A program made the position numbers and the translations under genes. DNA of 47,523 bases, taken from the NCBI GenBank assembly GCA_016098155.1, contig JAAAJB010000202.1, positions 1 through 47,523 of the forward strand, given 5' to 3'. The notes under the pieces were generated by a model that was given only the letters and a program-made list of their open reading frames with translations, had not been told where the DNA came from and searched no databases. Source of the stretch: Actinomortierella ambigua (taxonomy: Eukaryota > Mortierellomycota > Mortierellomycetes > Mortierellales > Mortierellaceae). Below are positions 1 through 10,864 of this stretch, one piece after another. The stretch's first letter is position 1. Each line of letters begins with the position of its first letter.

Positions 1-1110
1 TTTCCCCCTGTTCTGGAAAAAGAGGCCCCACCCCTACACCCCCCCCCCCCCGTTAAGCAGCCTTCGGATCCAAAGACAGATTGGCGAAATCAGTCGACTT
101 TTCGTACTGGTCGTACTACTGCAGCAGGCACCACGTGTATTGAAAGGGTGTGTATGTGTGATTGTGTGTGTGGGGGGGGGGGAAGGAAGGTTGAATAGCA
201 AGGTTCCAATCGCGCGGCGCGGATGGTCCATATCAGCAGCGATCGTTGTTCCGAGTGAGGGAGGGTCTAGATTCGAACCTACCTCTACCCAAAACAAAAG
301 TCACGCCGCTTTTTTCCCCTGAAGTCAACAATGTACCTGCTCGTTAAACAGTGCCCCGTAGAACGAGGACAATTCAGGCTAGTCATTTGTTGATAGCAGT
401 GATAAAATGAATGCAGAGATGAAGAGTAGACAACCCTATTCTCGAGCGGCGACTTCAATTTCGGGCCACGGAGCCCACACCCAGCAAAGGAGTAACATGT
501 TGATGTGTGGTGTTGACCAAATTTGAATCCAAAAGAAGGTGGGCTCCCCATCTGTTTGATACCAGGCTACTTGCACTAGCAGAAGTCGATCCTGTCCACA
601 AGTACATGTAGACCAGTAAGTCTAATCTATTTCTGTTTGGTTAGGACACAGTTGGACAAACCTGAAAGCGCGGCGGTGGCGAAAGTGAGAGTAAAATAGG
701 AACATGTGTAACAAAACACAATAGGAACCACGCTGTGCAGACAAACAAATTTTTGAGTTTTCCCGTCTATTAAGTTGATGCTGTAAGCCTGTGAACACCA
801 CCTCGCGCGCCGTCAGATCGCGATTTACGCTGAATGTGTGATTCGTACCAGAAGTCGAAAATAACTCACTCACAGCAGACTAGACTACACAAAAGTGATT
901 AGTGAGATAACCTGAAGTAGACAACCTTGCGTGAAGGAGGACTCATTAATTCCTGTTCCCGAGATCTGTTTTCTTGGACAACAAATACTTCGGTTTTAGT
1001 GTCGCCGTGTGGGCTCTGGCTCCCTATTGGGAAGTGGGACTTTATGTCTTTTGCACGGCCTCCAGCTAGACCACCGAGGATGGATATGACTTGCTGTGTC
1101 GCCAAATCAG
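1..1110. other. Upstream non-coding sequence, no gene recognised
   Basis: This 1.1-kb stretch has only short overlapping reading frames on both strands, none with a recognisable domain. It begins inside a low-complexity region with a run of C near 41-51 and a T/G-rich stretch near 150-182. It probably contains the promoter of the small secreted protein gene that follows, whose TATA box lies at 1111. Confidence 0.5.
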
Positions 1111-1117
1111 TATAAAA
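1111..1117 (+). promoter_or_regulatory. TATA box of the small secreted protein gene
   Basis: A perfect TATAAAA lies 182 nt before the ATG at 1293. Transcription would then start near 1140 and give a leader of about 150 nt. It is the clearest consensus TATA element in the window, and TATA promoters in fungi tend to mark strongly regulated genes, which suits a secreted effector-like or stress protein. The link to this gene is inferred from position only. Confidence 0.55.
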
Positions 1118-1292
1118 GGGTGTAGATCCTCCGAATTACTGCCTCCTCACAACAGCACTCAACTACTTCCACCTCTCGCAATCATCTCCAGTAAGCCAGC
1201 GAATCCATTAGCGACTTCTACCACTATCCTCGAACTCGTGCGATCTACCAGCTCTAACACGAACCCTTCACTCTCCTTTCACAATTACAGAT

Positions 1293-1916
1293 ATGCACAA
1301 GCAGCTCGTCGTTCTCTTCGCTCTTGCCTTCCTGGCTATTACCCAGGCCTGGTCTTTCGATGTCTGGACCAGCGCCAACTACAGAGGCAAGCGCCGCTCG
1401 TTCTACGACCTTCGCGCCGGAAACAACTGTTTCAGTCTGCCTTCTGATGGTAGGGATAGAGTCAAGCAACGTTATCGAGGTTTCTCCCCATCTTTTCTAT
1501 CGTCATCAGTAAGAGAACTAAACCATGCTCATTATCACTTTCATCCACCATCAAATAGTCTCCGCCAAGGTGCACTCGTTCAAGTTCTGCTCTATGGCTT
1601 GGACTCGTTGCTCCATCACCATTCACTCCAACCCCGGTTGCACTGGTTCGATTCTTGGCTCTGCTACGGCCGCTGCTCCCCGCGCCGAGTGGCATAAGAA
1701 GACTGTCTCTTCGGCTGGGTAGGTTTTACTAGACATGCGCGTGTAGTATCAATACGATAAGACTGGTGATAGGTACCCAAAGAACGGTCCACTAATATGT
1801 TTATATCTTTATTGTTTCCATTCATGCCATCCAGTTCGAAGATGAAGTCCTTCCGTATTAGCGGCTGCAAGTCCATCCCTATCGCCGGCAACCTCGATGT
1901 GCAGAAGTGCTCCTAA
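1293..1916 (+). CDS. Small secreted cysteine-containing protein, beta-gamma-crystallin-like
   Basis: Three exons (1293-1449, 1559-1718, 1835-1916) join in frame to 132 aa; the introns are GT-AG. Residues 1-19 form a clear signal peptide (MHKQLVVLFALAFLAITQA), so the product is probably secreted. The mature part has six cysteines, enough for three disulfides. It shows two similar halves: an aromatic/Tyr-x-Gly stretch (ANYRGKRRSFYDL) followed by a Cys and a Ser-Phe strand (VHSFKF), then a second Gly/Cys stretch (NPGCTG) followed by VSSAG and MKSFRI. That pattern resembles the two Greek-key motifs of beta-gamma-crystallin folds, seen in several small secreted microbial proteins. The fold call is inference; a generic fungal small secreted protein is the safe label. 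No catalytic motif is visible. Confidence 0.7.
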
Positions 1917-2475
1917 AGTACACTCATCACCTTCATATCGCTCTTTGCCCAACTTCCTATGCTCAAAGATCTAAAAGTCGATAATATACACTCTGGTTGA
2001 ATCCATTTTTTTTCACCTCTGAATGACGAGATTGAAAGGGGCCAAAGAAGGAAGCTTCAAGTGCAAAGAAGAACACAAGAATAGTGCTATCATACTAGCT
2101 TTTTCGTATGCTTTGCTTCTCGGAGATATTCATCTAACTCCCTAACCACGTTTGAACCTTATTTATTAATCCCCATGGAGATTCATCATGAACGGAAGAC
2201 GTAACAACATCGTGGTACAGCTAGGATCAACAAGAGGTCGTGATAGAATTGAAGCATCTTGTTGCATTGCAGTCTGGAGACCGTTTGTTCTGTTTACTGG
2301 AAATGAGTAACAAGTCATGTTTGTCAGTCATGATCTGTCATCGTCCAACCCCCTTGAGGGTTTGGCGGGTCGAAATTCGATACAAATTAAGGCATTTTTT
2401 TCCCTCTCTTACTTTTCCTACTTTACTTTCACAACACCATCAAATCGAAAGAAATAGAGAAGCTGACATTCCAAC
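1917..2475. other. Intergenic region between the secreted protein and the acetyltransferase
   Basis: No coding signal was found. The distal part is pyrimidine rich (about 2395-2430), a common promoter texture in this window, and probably belongs to the acetyltransferase leader. Confidence 0.5.
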
Positions 2476-2991
2476 ATGGACGAACATAATACTTCTGGAG
2501 TCAGGTTTATTGGACCTTACGTGCTCTCTCACGCCCCGCCTCTCGCACTCACAACACTCCACCTCGGCGATATTCCAGAGATGGTACGCGTACTCAACAT
2601 CAATCAGGAAGTGTACAACGGCACGGCGGCGTGGGAATACCCTTACAAGGGAGAACATGCTCGCTTCCGCATCACACGTGCTCTGGCCTACCACTCCGAC
2701 AAGGGCATCAACACACACTGGGCGATGCGCGAACACGTCGACGGGCCACTCATTGGTCTGATTGCCGTTTACGAACCTCCAGAGGAGCAGGGGACTGTGT
2801 ACTTGAGTTACTGGATCTCGCCCGAGCATAGCGGCAAGGGCCACACCAGTCGAGCAGCAGCCTTTGTCAAGGATGAGATTGCCATCAAGGGGATGGGGGC
2901 CAAGGTCTTTATCGCCAGTGCCTTTACCTGGAACATGGCCAGTCGGAGAATCCTTGAAAAGTTGAGAATGGAGTCTGTTGAGTCAACATAG
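2476..2991 (+). CDS. GNAT-family N-acetyltransferase, stopped early by an in-frame TAG
   Basis: This single-exon 171-aa frame has the features of RimJ/RimL-type GNAT acetyltransferases, which move an acetyl group from acetyl-CoA to an amine. Visible elements are the beta4 strand and acetyl-CoA loop (SYWISPEHSGKGHTSRA, about 111-126, with the G-x-G-x-T/A pattern) and the late helix (NMASRRILEKL, 153-163) that usually carries the conserved Asn and Arg. The substrate cannot be told. The frame ends at TAG 2989-2991, but the same frame stays open for another 36 sense codons to TAA 3100-3102. These encode a strand-like tail (EDVVYALYRP) that looks like the missing last beta strand of the fold. The annotated protein would therefore lack beta7. 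It may be a recent nonsense allele, a readthrough gene or a sequence error. Confidence 0.75.
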   Translation: MDEHNTSGVRFIGPYVLSHAPPLALTTLHLGDIPEMVRVLNINQEVYNGTAAWEYPYKGEHARFRITRALAYHSDKGINTHWAMREHVDGPLIGLIAVYEPPEEQGTVYLSYWISPEHSGKGHTSRAAAFVKDEIAIKGMGAKVFIASAFTWNMASRRILEKLRMESVEST

Positions 2992-3102
2992 GTCCTTGTC
3001 CCAAAATTTGGCAAGCAAGTGGAGGATGTCGTGTACGCCTTGTATCGACCACAGCAAGAGACTAAACCTCCTGCCCTTGTCATGAAACAAAAAAATAAAT
3101 AA
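2992..3102 (+). pseudogene. Detached C-terminal segment of the GNAT gene, in the same frame after TAG
   Basis: Thirty-six sense codons follow the TAG with no frame change and end at TAA 3100-3102. The translation contains KFGKQVEDVVYALYRPQQ, which has the look of the closing beta strands of a GNAT domain. A TAG would arise from CAG (Gln) by one C-to-T change. I looked for an intron that could remove the TAG: the bases before it (CAACATAG) resemble an acceptor, but no donor gives an intron of usable size and correct phase. The typical leaky-stop context is absent. Confidence 0.5.
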
Positions 3103-3272
3103 ATGGCCAGACACCTTGTTGGACAAACACGTCATAGAGCTACTTGTACAGTTTGTTTTAAGAAATGCAAAGGTTTATAGGCTATATAATGAACAAGAAT
3201 ATGAATACGGAAAGAAATAAAGGGAGAGGGAGGGCTGGAGACTCGAAAGAGAGAAGGGTTCCCCTTCATTCT

Positions 3273-4765
3273 TTACAGAGCCTTCTTTGCCTTCTGGGCC
3301 TTTGCCTCGGCAGCCTTGCGAGCCTTGTAGGCAATGTACTTGCGGTTGGTGCCAAAGAGATGGTCCCACCACCGGAAGGAGGTCGAGAAGTTGTTGGTGA
3401 AGGCCATGTGGTGGTAATCGTGGTGCTCCGAGCCGGACCAGAAGGGGAGCCAGTTGTGGGTCGACCAAGGGAAGTCATAGCCCGAGTGAGCCTCGACAGC
3501 CTGGAAGAGACGGAGGGTCATCCAGATCATGGTGGTGACCAGGTGCAGGTCGCCAGTGAAGTAGCACCAGATCAAAGGACCGCCAATGGTGCCCATGCCC
3601 AGGATCAGAACCTCAATGGGGTGAGCGTACTCGGCAGCCAGACCAAAGGGAGCAGACCACTCGTGGTGCAGCTTGTGGATGTGCTTGTAGAACGGGCCAT
3701 AGTGCAGTCCACGGTGAGCCCAGTAGTGGAAGAAATCCTCAAAGACAAAGAAGAGGAACACTTGGAGGACCATCTTCTTGAAGGGAGGGAAGGGAACAGC
3801 GGCAATCGCCATGCCAAAGTGGACGGCAATAGGGTGGAAACCGACGATCAGGGGCAGCTCAAGCAAAAAGTGCGACAGCAGGACAAAACGGAAGACCTTC
3901 CACTGGTTCTGGGCAGTGTTCTGGATTGCCTTTTGCTGGATCTTGTATTTTTGAAGAGCAGGGATCATATCGGCGATGAGGTATGGGACACAGCGAGCAA
4001 AGTAGATGAACTCGTGCGAAAGGAAGATCAAGGCCAGTGTGACCAAGGCCTCGTTGCGTCCGTCAAACAGCTTCATCCACTGGCCCTCTGCCCATGTCTT
4101 GCCCTCGCCATACGGCTGTGTGATGAAGTCTGGCAGTGTAAATGATTGCAGCGCTGTTGTATTCCTATTTGGTTTCGAACAGATAATGGAGGGATAAAGA
4201 AAATTGGGTAAGTTGTCTTTGAACAGGATAAGGTGTTGGTTTGGCCTCCCATGAACCCTCTTTCTGTCTCTCTTTTTCTTTTTCGCACGCCCTATCCCGA
4301 TCTGTATCGATAATGTCAAAAGGCCCTTGAAGAGGGTAAAGGCTCGTCGATTGAAATGTCCAAGTTTTCGACTCGTGTTAATGGGCAGATCGGTAGGGGG
4401 GAAGATAGGGGGTGGTGGAGGTGCAAGGAGACAGGACTCTTCCTAGCACACAGAAACAAATGCGCTGATCAAGGGCAAAGCTTTAATCATGGGCGCCTGA
4501 TAAATCTCTGTCCACGTTCCTGGATCAGGGTGTTTTTCCCGTGTCCTTGAGTTGTGTTGGCGTATAGTGGTGGTCCTCATCTTGAACGCGGGAGTGGAGT
4601 GAGGGTGGGCCATGGTGGTGCACAGCTGCGCGCGAAAGCAATAGCGTAGCGACGTGTGGCTATAGAGTGTGGAACAGGTAAGGCATGGTTTTGCCTTCCT
4701 GCGATAGAAGATACAGGAGGAGAACGTAATGTACGTAGTATTAGCGTAGAGGGTGTGCCTTACAT
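3273..4765 (-). CDS. ERG25: C4-methylsterol oxidase (ERG25 family), start codon split by an intron
   Basis: The enzyme oxidises C4 methyl groups of sterol intermediates in the ER during ergosterol synthesis. The main exon is 4164-3273. A donor GTAAGG at 4763 and acceptor AATAG at 4166-4165 would join the bases AT (4765-4764) to G (4164) and create ATG, giving a 297-aa protein beginning MNTTALQSFTLPDF, the family's usual length. Histidine clusters of the fatty-acid-hydroxylase superfamily are all present: HYWAH (147-151), HKLHH (164-168) and HHDYHH (248-253). Hydrophobic spans lie near residues 40-65, 90-112 and 130-145. The protein ends KKAL, a KKxx ER-retrieval signal. The gene is convergent with the acetyltransferase. 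Without the split start, the first ATG in the exon (residue 31) would lose the N-terminus. The enzyme is certain; the first exon is inferred. Confidence 0.9.
4165..4763 (-). other. Proposed 599-nt intron splitting the ERG25 start codon
   Basis: Read on the minus strand, the donor is CAAT|GTAAGG and the acceptor is CCAAATAG|GAATACAAC. Unspliced RNA carries ATG immediately followed by TAA at 4765-4760, so a retained intron gives a start-stop with no product. No conserved reading frame is seen inside the intron. Confidence 0.55.
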
Positions 4766-6559
4766 TGCTGTCTGTGGGGGGGGGGTGTGGGGGTGTGATG
4801 AATGAGAGATGAATGAGATGAGAAAAAAGAGAGAGGCGGAAAAGCGGACCTTTATGAGAGTTTCCAGCAAAAAGTCCCGCAACGTAACAACAGCCAGGTT
4901 TGGTCAGGCCAGACAAGCAAGGTCAGGCCAGGTCAGGCCAGCCAGTCCCGCCCAGTGTTTAGACCGAGACTGCTCTCAGTCTGGCTGGGTGTGGGTGTGT
5001 GTGTGGGAGGAGAGAGGGGGGGATAAGAGGATCGCTCCTACTACAGACAATACCTCAGTTTCTCTAGTTGCGGCACCCGTATTTTGTACTATCTTTGCAA
5101 TTGTTTGTGTTCGTTGGAGAGGCTGCCAATCACCTTAGGTGCCTGAGCCAATAGGATCAAGCCATTGTCTTGACCACCAACATGGCCCGATTTTGATCAG
5201 CGCTCGCTCTCTCTCTCTCTCCCCTCTCTCCCTTCTTTCATCCCCTCCTCTCCCTCCCCAGTCTTTGGCACTGACCCTTTCTTTTCGTTCTTCCTTTTGC
5301 CTAATGAGCACAACAACCACCCTTCTCTTCTTTTTTATTTCCCACTACCTTCCAACCTGTTTTTGTTTTTGAGTGTTGGCTCAGGGGTAACCAACCAGCC
5401 CCATGCAAAAGGGTCTCGCCACTTTCGAGTCCTGATAACGAACCTTACACAACGTCGATCTGAACACCATTATTTTTACAACAAAAACCTCTGACAGCTG
5501 CTGGAAAAATAGGTACAGGACTGTAATAGTCTAGCAGACATCGGTGCACCTGCCAAACACGGAGTGCGGGAGGAAAGTAGGGTAAGACCTTTCACATCTC
5601 TTCCCTCGTTGAACACTTTTGGCTTTTTTACTCCAGCAACCGACCATTCGATCCATTCATCTGAAACATTTGCCGAGCATTAGTGTTTACGCACACTTTG
5701 CACATCTCCTGATCTGACTGTCGCGCATTCTCGTTCATTTTCTTGTTTTGCCGTGCCTCTCCCCCCGCCTCTGCTGATGCAACGTAGTACCTCCCCCCCC
5801 CCATCCCGTCAGCCAACGACGAAACAGATAGTTTAGCTAGCCATCACAGAGCAGCGCGGTAGTAAATGAAATATCTTCTGGGCCTTGTACATATGTTATA
5901 CTGGTTTATTGTTGTCTGTGTGTCCTCGTGCTTGCAAATGGGTTGGTTACAGGCCTACTGCGCTTGTACACACACACACGAATGGCGTGCCCCTGGAAAT
6001 GATCTATTTTCTAATCTGATAACAGGTGAAATGGCGAAGTTGTTTGTGGGTTGCTTGTGCACTCGAGGCGACAGCCAACAGCCTGCTTTGACGTTGATCG
6101 CGTACCATGGTATGAGAAAAAAAAAGTTTAGTCGTCTAGGGTTGCTGCGATTGCTCTCTGATGTAACAGGGTGGGATGTCGTGTGGAGTAGGTGTCTTAG
6201 TAGAGGGGCATGCTGAGTGGAGATTCTCACTGTCACCATGGTTGTGAAGTGACTAATCTTTACTAATATTCATGTGAGATTGGATGACCCTATAGGACTT
6301 CAATGCGCAAAGCCAAAAGTTAGTGGCGATAGTGCTCTGGCTGACAGCGACTGTGCTATATGTCATTAAACGTCAGTATGTTTAGCACACTGCGGCAAGA
6401 GGTGTGCTATGACCACAGGAGGGCAAGCGAAGATTCCAACTCCAAGAATTGCAGGTGGCTTGTACATGTATACATCGAACCGAGGCACGACTACACATAA
6501 GAGAGCAGGGCGATCCCTTACACTCTCATTACTGAACCTCTTATTCAACAAATTCCACC
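4766..6559. other. Divergent intergenic region between ERG25 and seryl-tRNA synthetase
   Basis: About 1.8 kb with no recognisable gene. It holds ERG25's 5' leader and promoter on the left and the synthetase promoter on the right. Notable are a TC-rich block (about 5206-5280) and three copies of a 10-bp repeat at 4902-4940. Short open frames here have no domain character. Confidence 0.5.
4902..4940. repeat. Three perfect copies of GGTCAGGCCA
   Basis: GGTCAGGCCA occurs at 4902-4911, 4921-4930 and 4931-4940, so starts are 19 and 10 bp apart, close to two turns and one turn of DNA. They sit about 140-175 bp upstream of the proposed ERG25 start on the minus strand. Copies on the same face of the helix suggest a transcription-factor array, but the factor is unknown and the role is inference. 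Confidence 0.5.
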
Positions 6560-8547
6560 ATGCTGGACATCAATCTGTTCATTGAAGAGCGCGGAGGCGA
6601 ACCTGAATTGATCCGCGAGTCCCAGCGTCGTCGTGGCGCATCTGTCGAGTTGGTCGATGAGATTATTGCGCTCTACCAGGACTGGACCAAGAGTACGTGA
6701 AAAAAAAAGAAAGCCCTCAAAACTCTGACTTGACATTCCCACCATCAGAGTCCCTTATCGCTCTGTGATAACCGACTGAATGGTGTCACGCAGAGAGATT
6801 CATATGCTCTTTGGCATCTCTGTTTCACGTGGATGCCCAAACAACACCTCCGGCACCTGTCGTCAATTGCGTTTACCTATGAACTAACGGAGCCGCGTCT
6901 GTATCTGCATCGTTCTATAGTTCGCTTCCAGGTCGATCAGCTTGGCAAGAAGGCAAATGCCACCCAGAAGGAAATTGGCATGAAGATGAAGGTACCGGCA
7001 CGCAGCCTCAATGATGTGTTCGCTACCACCCGTATGCCCTAGTATATTCTGCAAGCTAACAACCATCATTTTCTTCACCTTTCGCCCCAATAGAAAAAGG
7101 AGGATGCTTCTGAGCTGATTCAGCAGCGTGTTGATACTCTCAAGGAGAAGGATATGGTGGAGGCCGATATGAAGATCAAGGAGAAGGAGTGGCAGGCCAA
7201 GCTGGGCACAATTGGCAACCTGGTCCATGACTCTGTTCCTCGCTCTTTGACCGAGGTACGTTCCCTGGTCGAAGCTTTCTCGCCTCGCGAGAGATGCGAA
7301 AATCGTTGAATCTACGCGAAAAGTATCTTGCGACATCTTTCTAATAAGGGATTTTGCGCTTACCCTCACTCTCTCTTTTTATTTTTTTATGATCTCGCGG
7401 TCAGGACGATAACGTTACTGTTCGCACCCACTTCCATGAGGGCAAGGAGCCCGTGCAGGACACCAAGCTGTACTCGCACGACGAGCTTCTGTGGCGCCTG
7501 AATGCCTACGATCCCGAGCGTGGCCACAAGGTTGCCTCGCACCGTGGCTATTTCTTCGTCGATGTCGGTGTCGAGCTGAACCAGGCTTTGATCAACTATG
7601 GTCTGTCCTTCTTGGGCAAGCGTGGCTATACCAAGCTCCAGACCCCCTTCTTTATGCAGAAGGAGGCCATGGCTGCTACGGCTCAGCTCTCCCAGTTTGA
7701 CGAGGAGCTGTACAAGGTGACTGGCGAAACTGAAGACTCTTACCTGATTGCCACCTCGGAGCAGCCCATCTCTGCCTTCCATTCCAACGAGTGGTTCGAG
7801 TCCCCCAAGGAGCAGTTGCCCGTCAAGTACGCCGGCTACTCGACCTGCTTCCGTAAGGAGGCCGGAGCCGCTGGTCGCGACACCTGGGGTATTTTCCGCG
7901 TCCATCAGTTTGAGAAGATTGAGCAGTTCTGCTTGACGGAGCCCGAGAAGTCCTGGGAGATGTTTGACCACATGATTGCCAACTCTGAGGAGTTTTACCA
8001 GTCCCTTGGTCTCTCCTATCGTGTTGTTTCGATCGTCTCTGGCGCCTTGAACAACGCTGCAGCCAAGAAGTACGATTTGGAGGCCTGGTTCCCCTTCCAG
8101 GGCAACTACCGCGAGCTTGTCTCGTGCTCCAACTGCACGGATTACCAGTCGCGTAACCTCGAGATCCGCTGCGGTATCAAGAAGATGGGTGACCGCGAGA
8201 AGCGCTATGTCCACTGCTTGAACTCTACCTTGACGGCCACTACACGCACGATGTCGTGTATTCTCGAGAACTACCAGACGCCCGAGGGTGTCCGTGTTCC
8301 CGAGGTGCTCCAGCCCTACATGGAGGGCAAGACGTTCATGCCATTTGTCCGTGAGCTCAAGCACCCCAAGGTAAGCGAAGTTTATTCCATGTGATGATCA
8401 AAATGTGCACACACAAACATGAGCTCAAAGAGGCGCGGGTGTTGCAAGGCTGTCATGGCTGAAAGGGAATCTCTAAAATTAACCGCACATGGTAAGACGT
8501 TCGTCGGCTAACACGTTCAATTGTCCTTCTTTGCCTTGTAGAAATAA
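6560..8547 (+). CDS. SES1: Seryl-tRNA synthetase, cytosolic
   Basis: This class II synthetase charges tRNA-Ser and tRNA-Sec-type substrates with serine using ATP. Five exons (6560-6692, 6921-6991, 7094-7255, 7405-8370, 8542-8547) join to 445 aa. The N-terminus [13 protein letters not shown] and the following helices (residues about 35-105) are the long antiparallel coiled-coil arm that grips the tRNA variable loop. The catalytic domain shows the serine-binding ATSEQ (238-242), motif 2 ([19 protein letters not shown], from 269) and motif 3 near 393-410 (STLTATTRT and onward). Sequence identity to yeast Ses1 is visibly high around [20 protein letters not shown]. There is no mitochondrial presequence. 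The last exon codes only Lys and stop. The start has a good context (CCACCATGC). Confidence 0.96.
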
Positions 8548-9284
8548 GCGGGATGACGAGGGCATTCTCCTCACATAACGCACTCAACACACACACACAA
8601 TCTCTCTCTCGCTCTCTCTCTTTCTTTTACCCTCTCGCGTCTGTGCTAAAAAAAATAAAACGCATGAAAAGTATGCTACCACGTTTTTTTGGTAGATATG
8701 TTCGAAACATGCATATAAAAATAGGATGTGAAAGACACGGGTCTTTCGCACTCGCCATCTCTCAGGGAAAAGGGATCAGTACTGTACGTACAGCAGGCCA
8801 GGCGTAGAAAACAGGGCTCCCAAACCACAATGAAGGTGCTCTTCCATCCCCCACGAAATGCACTTCAGCTAGAGCCGTCAGTTTAGGTAGGTGTGGCGGC
8901 GTTTAGCAGGCAACAGGGCAGGCAGCGGGGCAGGCTCCAGGCAACAGCTGCATTTACCTAGACCCTCCGCGTGCTCCGCATGCCCCGGGTCACTTTGATC
9001 TACCACTCAATTCTGTCAGTCAAATTGGACAGCGTTATTGTGCTGAGATCGTCTTTGCTGCAGCCCCCCACCCCACCCCACCCCCAACGTCTCTCTGCCC
9101 CCAATCTGGAACAGTGGGTGGAACTCGGACAAAAAAAATGCTGCTGTTGTAAGCTTTTGGTCCCTTTCTCTCTTCCCTCCCTCCACCCTTCAGCCCTTCT
9201 TCCCTCTCTTTTTTTTTAGACCACCTTTCTTTTTTTTAGCCCTCATCACAACTTTCACTCTTTACCCTGTACCCTCCTCCCGCC
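8548..9284. other. 3' UTR of SerRS and promoter of the glutamine-rich gene
   Basis: No gene is seen. An AATAAA at 8654-8659 lies about 110 nt after the synthetase stop and could be its poly(A) signal. The right end (9160-9280) is strongly pyrimidine rich and looks like the leader of the next gene. Confidence 0.5.
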
Positions 9285-10832
9285 ATGCCTCCATTTCACT
9301 CTGCTGCCGACCTCTTCGGCGCAGGAGGCATCACTGTTGACTCTGCTCCTACACAACACTCCGGCCCGCCTTGGTCATCCTGCACTGATCCAGTCAATGA
9401 CAGCGAGTCATTCTTCTCTTCCCTGGCCGCCGTTACTCCATCGACTACAGACTTGGCCGCTCCTGCAAACGCCGTGGCCCCCTTGGAACCCTTCTCCCCG
9501 TCAACCCCAGCTCCTGCTGACGCTGCACTGCCGGCAGGAGTCGCGGCAGCAACAGCAGCAGCAGCAGCATGCACAAACATGAACAGCCAGTACACAAGCA
9601 CGACTAGCAGCGTGTCCTCGTCCCCATTGGCTGCTACCTTAAACACGTCCTCGGCCCCATCGACAACGCCCTCGTCGCCCGCCAAAAGTGTCGATCTGGC
9701 TATGGCTTTGGCTACTGCTTCTTCAGCAATGGCGTCGCTTTCGCTGTCTCCCTCACCTTCTCCCTCTCCTCTTTCTCCGCCGCCTGCTGCTGCCGAGAAC
9801 AGCAACGATAGTGCCATTCCTTTTGGAAGCACCCAAGAGGACGACAACAATGTGTCCTCATTGTTTGCCTCTTCAAGCGCAGACTTGTTTGGTTACAACG
9901 GACACAACAATGGCCCCTCAGATTTCTTTCAGCAACAACAGCAGCATCATCAGCCCGCCGTCAGCATGTTTGCACAGCACACAACAACCACGACATCATC
10001 ATATCTTCACCAGTATGAACAACACCAGCAACACCAACAACAACACCAGCAGCAGCAGCAGCAGCAGCAACAGTACCCCGATTCGTGCTCGGCTTCAACC
10101 TTGTTTAGAGTGCAGACACCGTCCTCTGCTCACGAAACCACATCTGTTACTGCTCCCTCTGCTCCTACACCCGCACCCATTCCCACCCCTGGCCCCAAGA
10201 GCAGTGACCATACATTCTTTGAAAACTGTTCACAGGGGCATCAGGAGCAACAACAACAAGAACAACAACACTCACTACTACAATCCTCACAAACTGCCGG
10301 TGTATGGGCCAAAAACAACCAGTTTGATACATTCACAAACTCTAATATGGTCGAGCTTAACTTCGACGGCAGCAACGGCCAAACCAGTTCTGTACATACA
10401 TTGCAACCGCATGCAGAATCCATGCAGCAACAGCAACAGCAACAACAACCATATTTCGACCACTACCAGAGCGAAGGTGCATCCTATCTCCCGACACCGG
10501 ACAACCTTAATACCTCCTCGATCCCTCCCCGTTCTTTTTCTGTGGTCCCAAAGACACCTTCTCCCCCTCCACCACCACAACAGCAACCACAACCACCGCA
10601 ACAACAACAGCATCACTATCAGCACCCATCATCATCCATCACAGCCCAGCATGTCTCGGCACCAATGGCGCCCACAGCCCCTTCGTCCTCATCAGGCATG
10701 AAAGGTTCTTCTCGCCATCGATACCCTACTTTTGATCAGCAGGCCTTCCCTGCTGCTTCACAATCTTCCCAGCATCTTATGAACCCTTATGAGTATATCC
10801 CTGCCTCCAGCTCTTCACCGTCTACCTGGCAG

Positions 10833-10864
<32 letters not shown>

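Noticed and set aside
230..300. A tRNA on the minus strand, suggested by GGTTCGAATC near 268-277
   Set aside because: The bases either side of the loop do not pair into a T stem and no acceptor, D or anticodon arms could be drawn.
2942..2991. A 50-nt intron ending at CAACATAG that would remove the TAG in the acetyltransferase
   Set aside because: It is not a multiple of three, it would delete the conserved NMASRRILEKL helix and it would throw the tail out of frame.
3165..4145. A 326-codon plus-strand frame opposite ERG25
   Set aside because: It is antisense to the histidine-motif enzyme; the translation is Glu/Val/Asp rich without a domain.
7387..8364. A 325-codon minus-strand frame opposite seryl-tRNA synthetase
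   Set aside because: It is antisense to a highly conserved exon and has no family character.
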